Assembly: GCF_004121075.1 (NCBI RefSeq)
Contig: NZ_RHLN01000149.1
Span: forward strand, 1 to 64,000
Reading direction: 5' to 3'
From: Lutibacter sp. HS1-25
GTDB taxonomy: Bacteria > Bacteroidota > Bacteroidia > Flavobacteriales > Flavobacteriaceae
DNA: 64,000 nt
This document shows, piece by piece, positions 52,871-62,128 of the stretch (positions are counted from its first letter, which is position 1; each line of letters begins with the position of its first letter). Under the pieces are notes generated by a model. That model was given only the letters and a program-made list of their open reading frames with translations, had not been told where the DNA came from and made no database searches. The translations under genes were made by a program, and so were the position numbers.

Positions 52871-53065
52871 TTACTCAGCAACTACAACAGAGTCAACAGC
52901 AACTTCTACTGCTTCAACAGCTGTAGAATCAGCAACTACTGCTACTTCTTCAACAACTTCAACAACTTCTTCAACAGCTGTTTCTTCTACTTTTGGAGTT
53001 TCTTTACAAGAGATAACAAATACACTTACAAGTGCAACTGCTAATAATAATTTAATGTGTTTCAT
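52871..53065 (-). CDS. Small acidic lipoprotein of unknown function
   Basis: 64 residues. Lipoprotein signal with Cys20 in VFVISCKE, then about 44 residues made almost only of Val, Glu, Ala and Asp, in phrases such as VEEVVEVVEEVAVV. The mature part is strongly negative. I do not recognise a family; similar Val/Glu-rich lipoproteins occur in flavobacteria. The repeats could expand or shrink by slippage. It is a single leftward gene, and a frame open on the opposite strand is an artefact of the repeats. Confidence 0.65.
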   Translation of the reverse strand: MKHIKLLLAVALVSVFVISCKETPKVEETAVEEVVEVVEEVAVVADSTAVEAVEVAVDSVVVAE

Positions 53066-53437
53066 GATTTTTAGATTGATTTTTATTCAAGTGCAAATTA
53101 ACGACAAAAAAATTATAATAATCAAATATTTTTTCAATATTTTTTTGTTCTAAATTGCTTTTGTAGAGTAGTCTAAATGCGTAGGTAAGCAATTTTTAAA
53201 TTATGTGAGGTAATAGGTTGGTATTTTTTAAAATAACGCAGTAAAACATCTCTTTTTTGAGAATTTGATATGAATTTAATCATTTAAATCAAACAAAGCA
53301 GGGTGTTAATTTTATTAAAAATTGGTACGCTATTTAATATTTTAACAATTTAAGGTGTTGAAATATTAAATATTTAGACAAAAATGGAAGTTGTAAATGC
53401 GGGTGTTTACTCTTTTGCTTTCGGTTTTCGGCGTTTT
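53066..53437. other. 372-base gap without a gene
   Basis: Holds the leader of the acidic lipoprotein gene, with a CGTTAATTTG...AATAAAAAT tract on the reverse strand (53079-53103) like the trx/pdxJ tract; a sigma-54-like sequence (53322-53337); and a 12-base inverted repeat TATTTAATATTT/AAATATTAAATA (53331-53342 with 53361-53372). No ORF of note on either strand. Confidence 0.5.
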
Positions 53438-53803
53438 TTACAAAATACTGTCTATTTTTATTTCAGAAATTTCAACAGTTTTAATAACGGTATATAAATC
53501 TCCTCCTGCTATTCCGTTAATTTTTTCAACAATATCTTCAGAAGTTATCTTATTACTATCATAAGTAAACTGTCCTTTTTTTGCTTCAAAATTTACTTTT
53601 GAATAAGTAATGCCATCAACTTTTGATAATTTAGATTCAATAGTTCTTGCACAGCCAATTTCACATGTCATTCCTTCAATTTCAACTTCTATATTTTTGT
53701 AGTTGGCTATTTTTTCGTTTTGTTCCATTACTTGGTCTTTTTTATTGTTGTTGCAAGAAATTGATAGTACTGAAAATAAAAATATGTAAAGAATTGATTT
53801 CAT
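53438..53803 (-). CDS. HMA-domain lipoprotein
   Basis: 121 residues from ATG 53803. Lipoprotein signal with the cysteine in SVLSISC, then a heavy-metal-associated domain (about 38-108) whose metal loop is GMTCEIGCA. The two cysteines are separated by three residues, not the usual two. HMA domains carry copper or other soft metals; as a lipoprotein it would bind metal in the periplasm. No metal ATPase is nearby. A TACATTTG box on the reverse strand lies at 53825-53832. Confidence 0.85.
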   Translation of the reverse strand: MKSILYIFLFSVLSISCNNNKKDQVMEQNEKIANYKNIEVEIEGMTCEIGCARTIESKLSKVDGITYSKVNFEAKKGQFTYDSNKITSEDIVEKINGIAGGDLYTVIKTVEISEIKIDSIL

Positions 53804-53894
53804 AATAAGAGTTGTTGATTTTTGCAAATGTAGAAAGTATTGATTTTAATTCCGAATTATTGATATCTTAATTTGAGATATTGAAATTATACCA

Positions 53895-54683
53895 CTAAAA
53901 ATCCAATTCATTTACTGTATAAATGCTATTTGGATTGTTTAATATAACCTCTAAAACTGTTTTTTTAGTGTTGATATAAAATTGGTGTGTACTTTTTATT
54001 GATGAAGTTTTGAGTAAGTTGTTTTTTTCTAGAATTGTTTTTGTTTGTTTTGCTACCGCTTCACCCGAATCTATAATTTTAACGCCTTCACCTAAAATAG
54101 TATTAATTTGAGGAATTAAATATGGATAATGCGTGCATCCTAAAACCAAATGATCAATATTAAATTGTAACATTGGTTTTAAATAATTTTCTAACAACTT
54201 ATATAATTCATCCGAATTTAGTTTTCCAGCTTCAATAAGAGGCACCAAACCTTCGCCATCCTGTTTAATTGTTGTAATTGTTTTTGTGTATTCATTGGCT
54301 GTTTTTTCAAAAAGTTTACTTGTAAGCGTTCCTTTTGTTGCCAATATACCAATAGCGCCTGTTTTGCTGTAAAGTGCAGCAGGTTTAATTGCAGGCTCTA
54401 TACCAATAAAAGGAATGGCATAGTTGGTGCGTAAATACGTTATTGCATTGGTTGTTGCAGTATTACAGGCAACAATTATTAGTTTGCAACCTTTTGAAAT
54501 TAAAAGTTCTGTATTTTTGATGCTTAACGCAAGAATTTCTTCGGCAGATTTTTCTCCATAAGGCGCATTTTTACTATCTGCTAAATAGATTGTATTTTCA
54601 TTTGGAAGCAGCTTTATAACTTCTTTCCAAATGGATGTTCCTCCAATACCAGAATCAAATAATCCAATAGGTTTTGACGACAT
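53895..54683 (-). CDS. murI: Glutamate racemase
   Basis: 262 residues. Asp10 in LFDSGIGG, catalytic Cys73 in VACNTATTN and Cys183 in LGCTHYPYL are the two-base racemase residues. It makes D-glutamate for peptidoglycan. It is the last gene of the leftward envelope block, separated from the skp gene by a terminator at about 54.7 kb and so possibly transcribed separately. Confidence 0.97.
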   Translation of the reverse strand: MSSKPIGLFDSGIGGTSIWKEVIKLLPNENTIYLADSKNAPYGEKSAEEILALSIKNTELLISKGCKLIIVACNTATTNAITYLRTNYAIPFIGIEPAIKPAALYSKTGAIGILATKGTLTSKLFEKTANEYTKTITTIKQDGEGLVPLIEAGKLNSDELYKLLENYLKPMLQFNIDHLVLGCTHYPYLIPQINTILGEGVKIIDSGEAVAKQTKTILEKNNLLKTSSIKSTHQFYINTKKTVLEVILNNPNSIYTVNELDF

Positions 54684-54727
54684 TTAAGTATGTGTAGTTT
54701 TGTATTTATTGAAATAAATATAAAAAA

Positions 54728-54754
54728 AAATCCCGCAAATGCGAGATTTTTTTT
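54728..54754 (-). terminator. Terminator between the Skp-like gene and murI
   Basis: AAATCCCGCA/TGCGAGATTT hairpin (one mismatch) with runs of A and T on either side; it lies 14 bases after the Skp-like stop. Confidence 0.8.
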
Positions 54755-54767
54755 AAAAGTGAAATTC

Positions 54768-55268
54768 TTATTGAATACCTAATTTTGCTTTAACTTGAGG
54801 TAATAAGTCTGGACCTTCAGCTACAATTAAAGTAGAAGCTTCTAAAACATAAGTGTATCCACCAGCTTTAGCAACAGCTTCAATAGCAGTTTTAGCTTTG
54901 TCTAAAATTGGTTGTAATCTTTCATTTCTCATTTTTGTAAGATCTTCTCTTGCAACTTGAGATGCTTGTTGTAAGTTTTGTTGATCACCTTGAACTTCAG
55001 CCATTCTTTGTTGGTTTACTTCATTTGTTTGTGAAGCAGCTTCAGCATCGTATCTTTTTAATTTAGCTTCTAATTTATCGTTTTCAGCTTTTAATTCAGT
55101 TTCGTAAGTCTTAGATTTTTTCTCTAATTCTGCATTTAAGGCTTTTGTTTCTGGCATTAAACTTATTAATTCGTCGGTGCTTATATGAGCAATTTTTGTT
55201 TGTGCATTAACGGTGTTAAATCCTAAGGCAATTACTGCGATTAATAATAACGTTTTGAATTGTTTCAT
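54768..55268 (-). CDS. OmpH/Skp-family periplasmic chaperone 1
   Basis: 166 residues. Signal peptide (about 1-22, ending VNAQ), then the Skp start IAHISTDELISLMPE, a charged coiled coil (about 45-120) and the C-terminal KAGGYTYVLEAST. Skp holds unfolded outer membrane proteins on the way to BamA. It lies 20 bases after the second, longer Skp-like gene, and downstream of bamA. Confidence 0.92.
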   Translation of the reverse strand: MKQFKTLLLIAVIALGFNTVNAQTKIAHISTDELISLMPETKALNAELEKKSKTYETELKAENDKLEAKLKRYDAEAASQTNEVNQQRMAEVQGDQQNLQQASQVAREDLTKMRNERLQPILDKAKTAIEAVAKAGGYTYVLEASTLIVAEGPDLLPQVKAKLGIQ

Positions 55269-55288
55269 CTTTTTTTTCTTATTTAAAA

Positions 55289-56302
55289 TTAATTATTTTC
55301 TTGTTGTTCTTCTTTTGCTTTTTTAGCGTCTTCAATATCTTTTATGCGTTGTTGCTTTTTGGCTTCGTTGGCTTTTAAAAGTTCTTCTCTTTTTTTAAGT
55401 TGCTCTGCTCTTTTAGCTTCAATGCTTTTTTGTAATTCAATTCTTCTTAATTCTTTAGGGTCAACCTCAGGTTCTTCAGTTTCTTGTAGAGCATCTTCAG
55501 TTACTTTTTCATCTTCTACAACTTTTGCTTCAACATCTTCAGTTGTATTTTGAATTTTAGTAGAAGTTCCGTTTATTCTTTCTAATCTTTTTGCTTCGTT
55601 TGCTTTAATAAGCTCTTCTCTTTTTCTAAGTTGTTCGGCTCTTTTCTCTTCTTGAATTGATTGTAATTCAGCTCTTTTTAATTCTCTTTCATCAACTTTT
55701 TGTTGTGCATCTTCACTTAATACAGGAGATTGTGTTGTTTCTTTATTTCGTTCGTTTCTTTTTTCGTCTATAGCTTCAGCTTTTTGGGCTCTTGAAATAT
55801 TTGTTAAAACTAAATCACTAATATCGTATTGCTTATTGGTGTAAAGCATTATTAAATCAGTAGATTTATCAAAAACAAAATCATATTTTCTTTTAACAGC
55901 AATGTCTTGTACTGCATTAAATACCAAATCTTGTATTGGTTTAACTAATTGTCTTCTTAAAAAAAACAAATCACCATCTGTTCCAAAATAGGCATTTTGT
56001 AATTTTTTTAATTCCAATTCTTTAATTTGAATATCTTCTTCTTTATCTTCAATTAATTCTTTAGTTAAAAGTGCTTTTTCGTTACTTAGATCTGCAATTA
56101 ATGCATCAATTTCTTTTTGTTTAGCATCAAGGTTATTTTTCCAAGTATTGGCTTTTGCATTTATTTTAGCTTGTGCCTCATTATATTCAGGAATATTTTC
56201 TAAGACATATTGCATATCAACATAGCCAAATCTTTGTGCCTTTTGGGCGCTTAATATAAATGATGTTAATAAAAACGTATATAGAATTGCTTTTTTGATC
56301 AT
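55289..56302 (-). CDS. OmpH/Skp-family protein 2 with repeated charged tail
   Basis: 337 residues, about twice the usual Skp length. Signal peptide (about 1-19), Skp core (about 22-185: RFGYVDMQYVLENIPEYNEAQ), then a Glu/Lys/Arg-rich tail in which one block occurs twice: ELKRAELQ...RAEQLRKREELIKANEAK (about 206-242) and ELRRIELQ...RAEQLKKREELLKANEAK (about 284-320). The tail should be a long helix or coiled coil. It sits between bamA and the shorter Skp gene. Confidence 0.9.
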   Translation of the reverse strand: MIKKAILYTFLLTSFILSAQKAQRFGYVDMQYVLENIPEYNEAQAKINAKANTWKNNLDAKQKEIDALIADLSNEKALLTKELIEDKEEDIQIKELELKKLQNAYFGTDGDLFFLRRQLVKPIQDLVFNAVQDIAVKRKYDFVFDKSTDLIMLYTNKQYDISDLVLTNISRAQKAEAIDEKRNERNKETTQSPVLSEDAQQKVDERELKRAELQSIQEEKRAEQLRKREELIKANEAKRLERINGTSTKIQNTTEDVEAKVVEDEKVTEDALQETEEPEVDPKELRRIELQKSIEAKRAEQLKKREELLKANEAKKQQRIKDIEDAKKAKEEQQENN

Positions 56303-56365
56303 TACTTAAGTGTTTAGAAAAAATCGTGCCGTATTAATAATATTTACAAATATAATTGTTTTTCA

Positions 56366-58924
56366 TTAAAATTGCTGACCAATAACAAAATGTGTTTGCC
56401 ACCCAGAAGCTTGTGTACCTCCGTACATTGGATCGAAACCATAAGCAAAGTCAATTCCTAGCAATCCGAAGGCAGGCATAAACACGCGAAGCCCCATACC
56501 GGCTGATCTTTTTAAGTTAAAAGGATTCAATTCTTCAAAACCGTCATAGGCATTACCTGCTTCTAAAAATGTTAAAGCATAGATAGATGCAGATGGTTTT
56601 AATGTAATTGGATAACGCAATTCCATTTGAAATTTGTCATATATAGTTCCACCTAATACCGATGAAATTTGTCCGTTTTCATAACCTCTTAAAGCTACAG
56701 TGGTTCTTCCGTCTAATTGATATGAAGCCATACCATCACCACCAACAAAATAACGTTCAAAAGGTGAGTAACCTAGGTCTTTGTTATATCTTCCTAAAAA
56801 TCCAAATTCAGCATTGGTCATTAAAACCAAATTTTTTGTAATAGCTGTGTACCATTTTCCGTTAAAACTTGCTTTGTAATACTCTAACCATTTGTATTTA
56901 CCTTGGTCATCTAAAGTACTATAGTCTTTATTATTTACCAATGAATATGGGAATGTAAATTTACCTACAATTGCAAATTCAGATCCTGACTTTGGGAAAA
57001 TTGGGTTTGGACCCGCAGAATTTCTTGAAAAAGTTACGTTGTATGCAAGGTTGTTAGACTCTCCAGTTGTAAAGTTGAAGGTTGAAATTGGATAATTTTT
57101 TAATCGATAAGATTGGTAACTAATACTTTGCATTAATGAAAAGTTATCATCTGGCCATTTTAATCTTCGGCCAATACCCGCAGAAGCACCAACAATATTT
57201 AAGTGTTGATCTTTATCAACATCTCTAGTTACATAATTGTATCTGTATTGTGCAGAATAATAAACAGACAATGATAAAGATTGTGGTTTTTTACCACCCA
57301 ACCAAGGCTCTGTAAATGAAAAACTTCCTGTAGTGTAATATCTACTTTTTTGTAATCTTAATGAAAGTACTTGTCCGTCTCCCATTGGTAATGGTTTGTA
57401 CGCTTCTCCATTAAAAATGTTACGGATAGAAAAGTTATTAAACGACAATCCAACAGTACCTATAAAAGATCCACCACCGTAACCACCTTGTAGTTCAATT
57501 TGGCTAGAACCTTTCTCGGCAATGGTATAGTCAATATCTACAGTTTTATCGGTAAAATTAGGTTTAATATCTGGTGTTATGGTTTCAGCATCAAAAAAGC
57601 CTAATTGACCAATTTCACGAATGGTTCTAATAATTTGACTTTTACTGTATAAATAACCTGGTCTTGTTCTAATTTCTCTGTAAACTACGTGGTCGTTTGT
57701 TTTATCGTTTCCAGTAATTGAAACATTGTTTATTTTAGTAGGCTCATCTTCATAAATTCTAATTTCAATATTAATAGAATCGTTACTAATTTTAGTTTCA
57801 ACAGGCATAACCCTTGAAAATAAATATCCATTGTCTTGGTATAAAGTAGCAATATCTTGTGAGTCTGGAGTTCCATCACCAGTAACTCTTTCTTTTAAAA
57901 GTTTACCGTTGTAGGTATCTCCTTTTTGAAGCCCTAACATTCCTTGAAGTTGTTGGTCTGTATATTTGCTATTTCCTAAAAATTCAATATCACCAAGATA
58001 GTATTTGTTGCCTTCTTCAAGTTTTAAATTAAGATTGATGGTTTTATCTTCGTTCCAAGCAATAGAATGTTCTAAAATACGAGCATCTCTATAACCATTT
58101 TCACTATAACTTGAAATCAGTTTTTTTAGATCTTCTTCAAAATCGGCATTGATATATTTTGATGTTTTCCAAAGTCTACCAAATTGTTTTTGTTTGGTCT
58201 TTTTTAATGAAGCTTTTACTTTTTGATCTGTAAATGCGTTGTTTCCTAAAAGATTGATGTCTTTTATTTTTATTTTAGAACCTTGATCTACCAAAATAAG
58301 CATATTTACCGCGTTTAAATTGGTGGTATCAGGTTTTGTATCTATGGTAACTTTGGTACCTAAAAATCCTTTGTCCTGGTATTTTTTTGTAATGTAGTTT
58401 TTGGTAGTAACAATAAGGTTGTCAGTAACCATAACACCTACTTTAAGTTCGGCATCTTTTTGTAATTCTTTAGCTTTACTTGCTTTTATACCTTTAAAAG
58501 TAATGTTGTTTAATTGTGGTAGTTCTAATACTGCAAATTCTAAATAGGCAATATTTCCGTCGATATGACTCACGTAAACGTCAATATTGCTAAACTGATT
58601 TGTTTCGTATAATTTTTTAATTGCACTGGTTAGTTTGTCACCAGGTAATTTAATTTGTTGACCAACTTTTAATCCGGTAAAAACTTTTACGGTTTGTTCT
58701 TCGAATTTTTTTAATCCAACAACCGATATGCCTCCAATTTCATATTTACTATCAGGAGTAAAATTAACAGGTACTGCCTTTATTGGTGTTATTGTATCTA
58801 AAGCAACAGTTGTATTGGTTGCTCTTTGTGTCTCTTTTATATTGCTATTTGTTACTTCTTGCGCTTGCGTAAAGGTTGTAATAGTAATTGATAAAAGTAA
58901 GAGGGCTATTTTGAATTTAGTCAT
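56366..58924 (-). CDS. bamA: Outer membrane assembly factor BamA
   Basis: 852 residues from ATG 58924. Signal peptide (about 1-22, ending FTQAQ), an N-terminal extension, POTRA domains (about 60-450: ISVVGLKKFEEQTVKVFTGL, INLLGNNAFTDQKVKASL and others) and a 16-strand barrel with the FVGGDGMASYQLDGRTTVALRGYE type segment, ending in FVIGQQF. It inserts outer membrane proteins. The start overlaps the uppS stop by 8 bases. Confidence 0.96.
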   Translation of the reverse strand: MTKFKIALLLLSITITTFTQAQEVTNSNIKETQRATNTTVALDTITPIKAVPVNFTPDSKYEIGGISVVGLKKFEEQTVKVFTGLKVGQQIKLPGDKLTSAIKKLYETNQFSNIDVYVSHIDGNIAYLEFAVLELPQLNNITFKGIKASKAKELQKDAELKVGVMVTDNLIVTTKNYITKKYQDKGFLGTKVTIDTKPDTTNLNAVNMLILVDQGSKIKIKDINLLGNNAFTDQKVKASLKKTKQKQFGRLWKTSKYINADFEEDLKKLISSYSENGYRDARILEHSIAWNEDKTINLNLKLEEGNKYYLGDIEFLGNSKYTDQQLQGMLGLQKGDTYNGKLLKERVTGDGTPDSQDIATLYQDNGYLFSRVMPVETKISNDSINIEIRIYEDEPTKINNVSITGNDKTNDHVVYREIRTRPGYLYSKSQIIRTIREIGQLGFFDAETITPDIKPNFTDKTVDIDYTIAEKGSSQIELQGGYGGGSFIGTVGLSFNNFSIRNIFNGEAYKPLPMGDGQVLSLRLQKSRYYTTGSFSFTEPWLGGKKPQSLSLSVYYSAQYRYNYVTRDVDKDQHLNIVGASAGIGRRLKWPDDNFSLMQSISYQSYRLKNYPISTFNFTTGESNNLAYNVTFSRNSAGPNPIFPKSGSEFAIVGKFTFPYSLVNNKDYSTLDDQGKYKWLEYYKASFNGKWYTAITKNLVLMTNAEFGFLGRYNKDLGYSPFERYFVGGDGMASYQLDGRTTVALRGYENGQISSVLGGTIYDKFQMELRYPITLKPSASIYALTFLEAGNAYDGFEELNPFNLKRSAGMGLRVFMPAFGLLGIDFAYGFDPMYGGTQASGWQTHFVIGQQF

Positions 58925-59672
58925 TGATTTTTTCAATTTGTTCACTCGTTTTTCCAAATCGTCTTTCTCTTTTTTGGTAATCTATAATTGCCTGAAACAG
59001 ATTTTCTTCATTAAAGTCTGGCCAAAGGGTATCTGTAAAATACAATTCTGCATATGCGATTTGCCATAATAAAAAATTGCTGATTCTTTTTTCGCCACTA
59101 GTGCGAATCATCAAATCAACATCAGGCAAAGAAAACGTATATAAATGATTATTAATAATTTTTTCATCAATATCTTCAATGGTCAACTCTTTATTAACAA
59201 CTTTTTTTGATAAATTTTTGATAACATTAACAATTTCTTCTCTAGAACCATAGTTTAGTGCTAAGGTTAAAGTTAGAGCAGTGTTGTTTTTGGTTTTTTC
59301 AATTACATCGGCAAGTTCAATTTGAGCTTTTTTTGGTAAATTCTCAAGGTTTCCAATGGTATTTAATTTGATGTTGTTTTTTTGAAGTGTTTTCAACTCT
59401 TTTTTTAGAGATGAAACCAATAAAGACATGAGTGTTTTAACTTCTAATTTAGGTCTATTCCAATTTTCGGTTGAAAAAGCATAAAGTGTTAAGTAATTCA
59501 CACCTATTTTAGCGCAGGCTTCAATAGATTTTCTAACTGCACCCACACCATTTTTATGTCCAAATACACGAGGTTGATTTTGTTGTTTTGCCCAACGCCC
59601 GTTGCCATCCATAATTATTGCAATATGGTTGGGTAAAGTATTTTTATTTATTTGATTAGTTAAATCTTTCAT
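58917..59672 (-). CDS. uppS: Isoprenyl transferase (undecaprenyl diphosphate synthase)
   Basis: 251 residues from ATG 59672. IAIIMDGNGRWAK with catalytic Asp22, the YAFSTENWNRP block, and RTSGEKRISNFLLWQIAYAELYF at the C-terminal end. It makes the C55 lipid carrier for peptidoglycan and O-antigen. I chose this start because it overlaps the porG stop as TAATG and the seven upstream codons are not conserved. Confidence 0.96.
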   Translation of the reverse strand: MKDLTNQINKNTLPNHIAIIMDGNGRWAKQQNQPRVFGHKNGVGAVRKSIEACAKIGVNYLTLYAFSTENWNRPKLEVKTLMSLLVSSLKKELKTLQKNNIKLNTIGNLENLPKKAQIELADVIEKTKNNTALTLTLALNYGSREEIVNVIKNLSKKVVNKELTIEDIDEKIINNHLYTFSLPDVDLMIRTSGEKRISNFLLWQIAYAELYFTDTLWPDFNEENLFQAIIDYQKRERRFGKTSEQIEKIND

Positions 59673-60352
59673 TAGTAAGGTGTTGCGTAGCAAGGAGGTC
59701 TTCCAAAAGTATAAACAAATGAAACTCCTGTAAATGTATACCAGTCGTTATTATTTGGGTTTCCAAAAGTTAATGCAGGTATTTTGCTATTGTTATAATC
59801 TAATTCGTCGGTAAAAGTGTAAGTTGTTCTAATCTCAAATGCCATTGCAAAACCTCGGGCAACTTTAAATTTGTATCCTAATCCAAACGGAATTGCAACT
59901 GTAGTTTTTGAACCGTATTGGTATTGTAATGGACCATTTTCTCCAATTACATTGTTAAAATTTAAAGCTGCAATTTCAAGTAATATGTATGGTGTTTGTG
60001 TTAAGTGATGGGTGTTGAGATTGTACGGAAAATAGCTATATTCTATACCTGCCGCTAATTCTGTTAAGGTATTGCTAAAACGAAGACCTCGTTGCTGTCT
60101 GCCAATATTAGAAGCTTTTGCATCATCTGCAGATATTTTTGCGTAAGTAAAAGTACCTCTCAAAGCCATTCTAGGGTTTAAATTGTATTTATAAATAATT
60201 CCACCCATTAAATTAGTTGGATTTATATAGAGCTCAGAGCCTATATCACCAATGTAGTTACTACCGCCAGCAAATACACCAATCTCATGAATTTGAGCTT
60301 TGGAAACGGTTGTAATACAGATGAATGAAATAAAATATATTAATTTTTTCAT
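59672..60352 (-). CDS. porG: PorG-like outer membrane protein (DUF6089), type IX secretion
   Basis: 226 residues from ATG 60352. Signal peptide (about 1-20, ending VSKAQ), then an outer-membrane beta-barrel (HEIGVFAGGSNYIGDIGSELY at the start, FVYTFGRPPCYATPY at the end). In Porphyromonas gingivalis porG lies next to uppS, bamA and two ompH genes, as here, and is needed for type IX secretion. The synteny is the main support. It has a TATATTTG box at 60367-60374 just upstream. Confidence 0.8.
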   Translation of the reverse strand: MKKLIYFISFICITTVSKAQIHEIGVFAGGSNYIGDIGSELYINPTNLMGGIIYKYNLNPRMALRGTFTYAKISADDAKASNIGRQQRGLRFSNTLTELAAGIEYSYFPYNLNTHHLTQTPYILLEIAALNFNNVIGENGPLQYQYGSKTTVAIPFGLGYKFKVARGFAMAFEIRTTYTFTDELDYNNSKIPALTFGNPNNNDWYTFTGVSFVYTFGRPPCYATPY

Positions 60353-60366
60353 ATAAAAATTGCGTG

Positions 60367-60374
60367 CAAATATA
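60367..60374 (-). promoter_or_regulatory. -7 box of the porG-uppS-bamA unit
   Basis: Reverse-strand TATATTTG, 14 bases before the porG ATG. The 67-base gap to nadK contains no clear terminator. Confidence 0.5.
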
Positions 60375-60485
60375 AAAAAATCTATTCGCTTTTTGTAGTT
60401 TAACAATGTCTTTTTCAATAAACTGAATATTATTGAAAATATTGTTAAACAAGCTGCTTGTTTTTGAAATAAAAATTACTCAAAA

Positions 60486-61367
60486 TTAATTTCGGGTATC
60501 TTGTCCCCAAAGTAGTTTTTCTCGAAGTGTTTTAATAAATGTTTGCTGATTGATTTCAACCATTTTTAAATTAAAAGTCGATTTTTTTACCGAAATTAAT
60601 GTGCCTTTTTGGATGGTTGTTATACGCGAGTCTAAAGTTAAAAAATAATCATCTTCTCTACCACTTACTTTAAATTTAATTTCTGTATCATCGGGTATTA
60701 CCAATGGGCGTGCATTTAAATTATGCGGGGCAATGGGTGTAAGTACAAAACTTTTTGCTTGTGGTGTAATAATAGGGCCGCCACAACTTAATGAGTAGCC
60801 TGTAGAGCCAGTTGGGGTTGCAATTATCAACCCGTCTGCCCAATACGATGTTAAAAATTCATCATTTAAATAAGTCTCTATGGTTATCATAGATGGCGTA
60901 TTTTTTCTACTTACAGTAACTTCATTTAAAGCAAAATTTAACGAAGATAAACTTTCAATTTCTGGTGAGGTTGTTACGCTTAGTAAACTGTGTTTTTTTA
61001 CCAAATATTCTTTGTTTAATAGTTTTTCAACAGCAAGCGCAATTTGATCTTTTTGTATGGTTGCTAAAAACCCCAATCGACCTGTATTAATACCTATAAT
61101 TGGTATTTTTGAGTTTCGTATAAAAGTAACTGCACGTAAAATGGTGCCGTCTCCACCTACAGTAAACATAAAATCAAAAGAATTGTTAAGTTCTTTGTAG
61201 GTTAAAAATGTGTTTAAATTGTCTATATCTATATGTTTAATTAAACCTTTGCTGTAGTTTTTTTCAACAACAAATTCAATGTTGTTTTGTTTTAAAACCT
61301 GTAACAATTCTTTTACATATAAAGTATCTTCAGTTTTGTAATATTGACCGTAAATAGCAACTTTCAT
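60486..61367 (-). CDS. nadK: NAD kinase
   Basis: 293 residues. GGDGTIL at 71-77 is the phosphate-binding signature; NTGRLGFLA and TPTGSTGYSLSCGGP are the other conserved blocks. It phosphorylates NAD to NADP. It begins 2 bases after the CBS gene stop, so the two are likely co-translated. Confidence 0.96.
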   Translation of the reverse strand: MKVAIYGQYYKTEDTLYVKELLQVLKQNNIEFVVEKNYSKGLIKHIDIDNLNTFLTYKELNNSFDFMFTVGGDGTILRAVTFIRNSKIPIIGINTGRLGFLATIQKDQIALAVEKLLNKEYLVKKHSLLSVTTSPEIESLSSLNFALNEVTVSRKNTPSMITIETYLNDEFLTSYWADGLIIATPTGSTGYSLSCGGPIITPQAKSFVLTPIAPHNLNARPLVIPDDTEIKFKVSGREDDYFLTLDSRITTIQKGTLISVKKSTFNLKMVEINQQTFIKTLREKLLWGQDTRN

Positions 61368-61369
61368 AC

Positions 61370-62029
61370 TTAGATGTTTAAATATTTTTGCAAGTAATTT
61401 GAACGTTCTTGTAAATCTTCTAAATAAAAATCTTCTTTGTGTTTTGAAGTAATTAAATAGTTGTAGCGTCTAAATGACTGTAAAATTTCGTTTACATTTT
61501 GAGCGCTAAATTTTAAGGTTATTTTTACTATTGCAGGCGTGCTTTCTGAAATAAAAAGCCCGTAAATTTTTCCTTTATTAGATTCAACAATTTGACAAAC
61601 TTCGCTAAACGAAAATTTGTCAATTTCTTTTTCTATACTCAATGCAATACCTTCGGTTTTTAAAAAAGGTGTTTCAGTAATTAAATGTAAAATATCTGTT
61701 AATTCAAAATATCCAATATAATTTTGTTCAAGATCAGTTACCGGAACTATATTGGTATTGTTAGCGCTAAAAATGGTTAATAATGTTAATATATTAACGT
61801 TTTCTTCAACATTAAAATAACTTAAAGCGTATTGTAAATAACCAATTTCTTTATCGTCTTGTTCAATCTCTTCAATGGTTGTTTTTGAAATTATTCCAAT
61901 CAATTTTTTATTTTCAACTACCGGAAAATGGCTAAAAGAGGTTTCATGAAAAAATAATTTTATTTCTTCAATAGTAGTTTCAAGCAAAAAAGGACTGTAT
62001 TCTTTTAATATGTATGGGGTAGTTTCCAT
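61370..62029 (-). CDS. CBS-domain protein
   Basis: 219 residues with two CBS domains (about 15-65 and 75-130) and a further C-terminal domain of ACT-like appearance (about 140-210). No enzyme domain is seen. CBS pairs usually bind adenylate-type ligands, so a role in sensing near nadK is a reasonable guess but unproven. It is the first gene of the leftward block and diverges from pdxJ. Confidence 0.85.
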   Translation of the reverse strand: METTPYILKEYSPFLLETTIEEIKLFFHETSFSHFPVVENKKLIGIISKTTIEEIEQDDKEIGYLQYALSYFNVEENVNILTLLTIFSANNTNIVPVTDLEQNYIGYFELTDILHLITETPFLKTEGIALSIEKEIDKFSFSEVCQIVESNKGKIYGLFISESTPAIVKITLKFSAQNVNEILQSFRRYNYLITSKHKEDFYLEDLQERSNYLQKYLNI

Positions 62030-62090
62030 TAGGTTTGTAATTGTTCTACAAATTAATCAAAAATAAAACCAAAAACATATTCTTTGTTCG

Positions 62091-62113
62091 TAAATTTGTC
62101 GTTCAATAAAAAT
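62091..62113 (+). promoter_or_regulatory. pdxJ -7 box and shared tract
   Basis: TAAATTTG (62091-62098) overlaps the 21 bases (62093-62113) identical to the thioredoxin upstream tract at 16461-16481. It is 30 bases before the pdxJ ATG. Confidence 0.55.
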
Positions 62114-62128
62114 AAAAAAACATTGACA

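Noticed and set aside
52856-53044. A 62-codon open frame opposite to the acidic lipoprotein
   Set aside because: Asn/Cys/Phe/Tyr-rich product is the complement of Val/Glu codons; the lipoprotein frame has a signal sequence and start.
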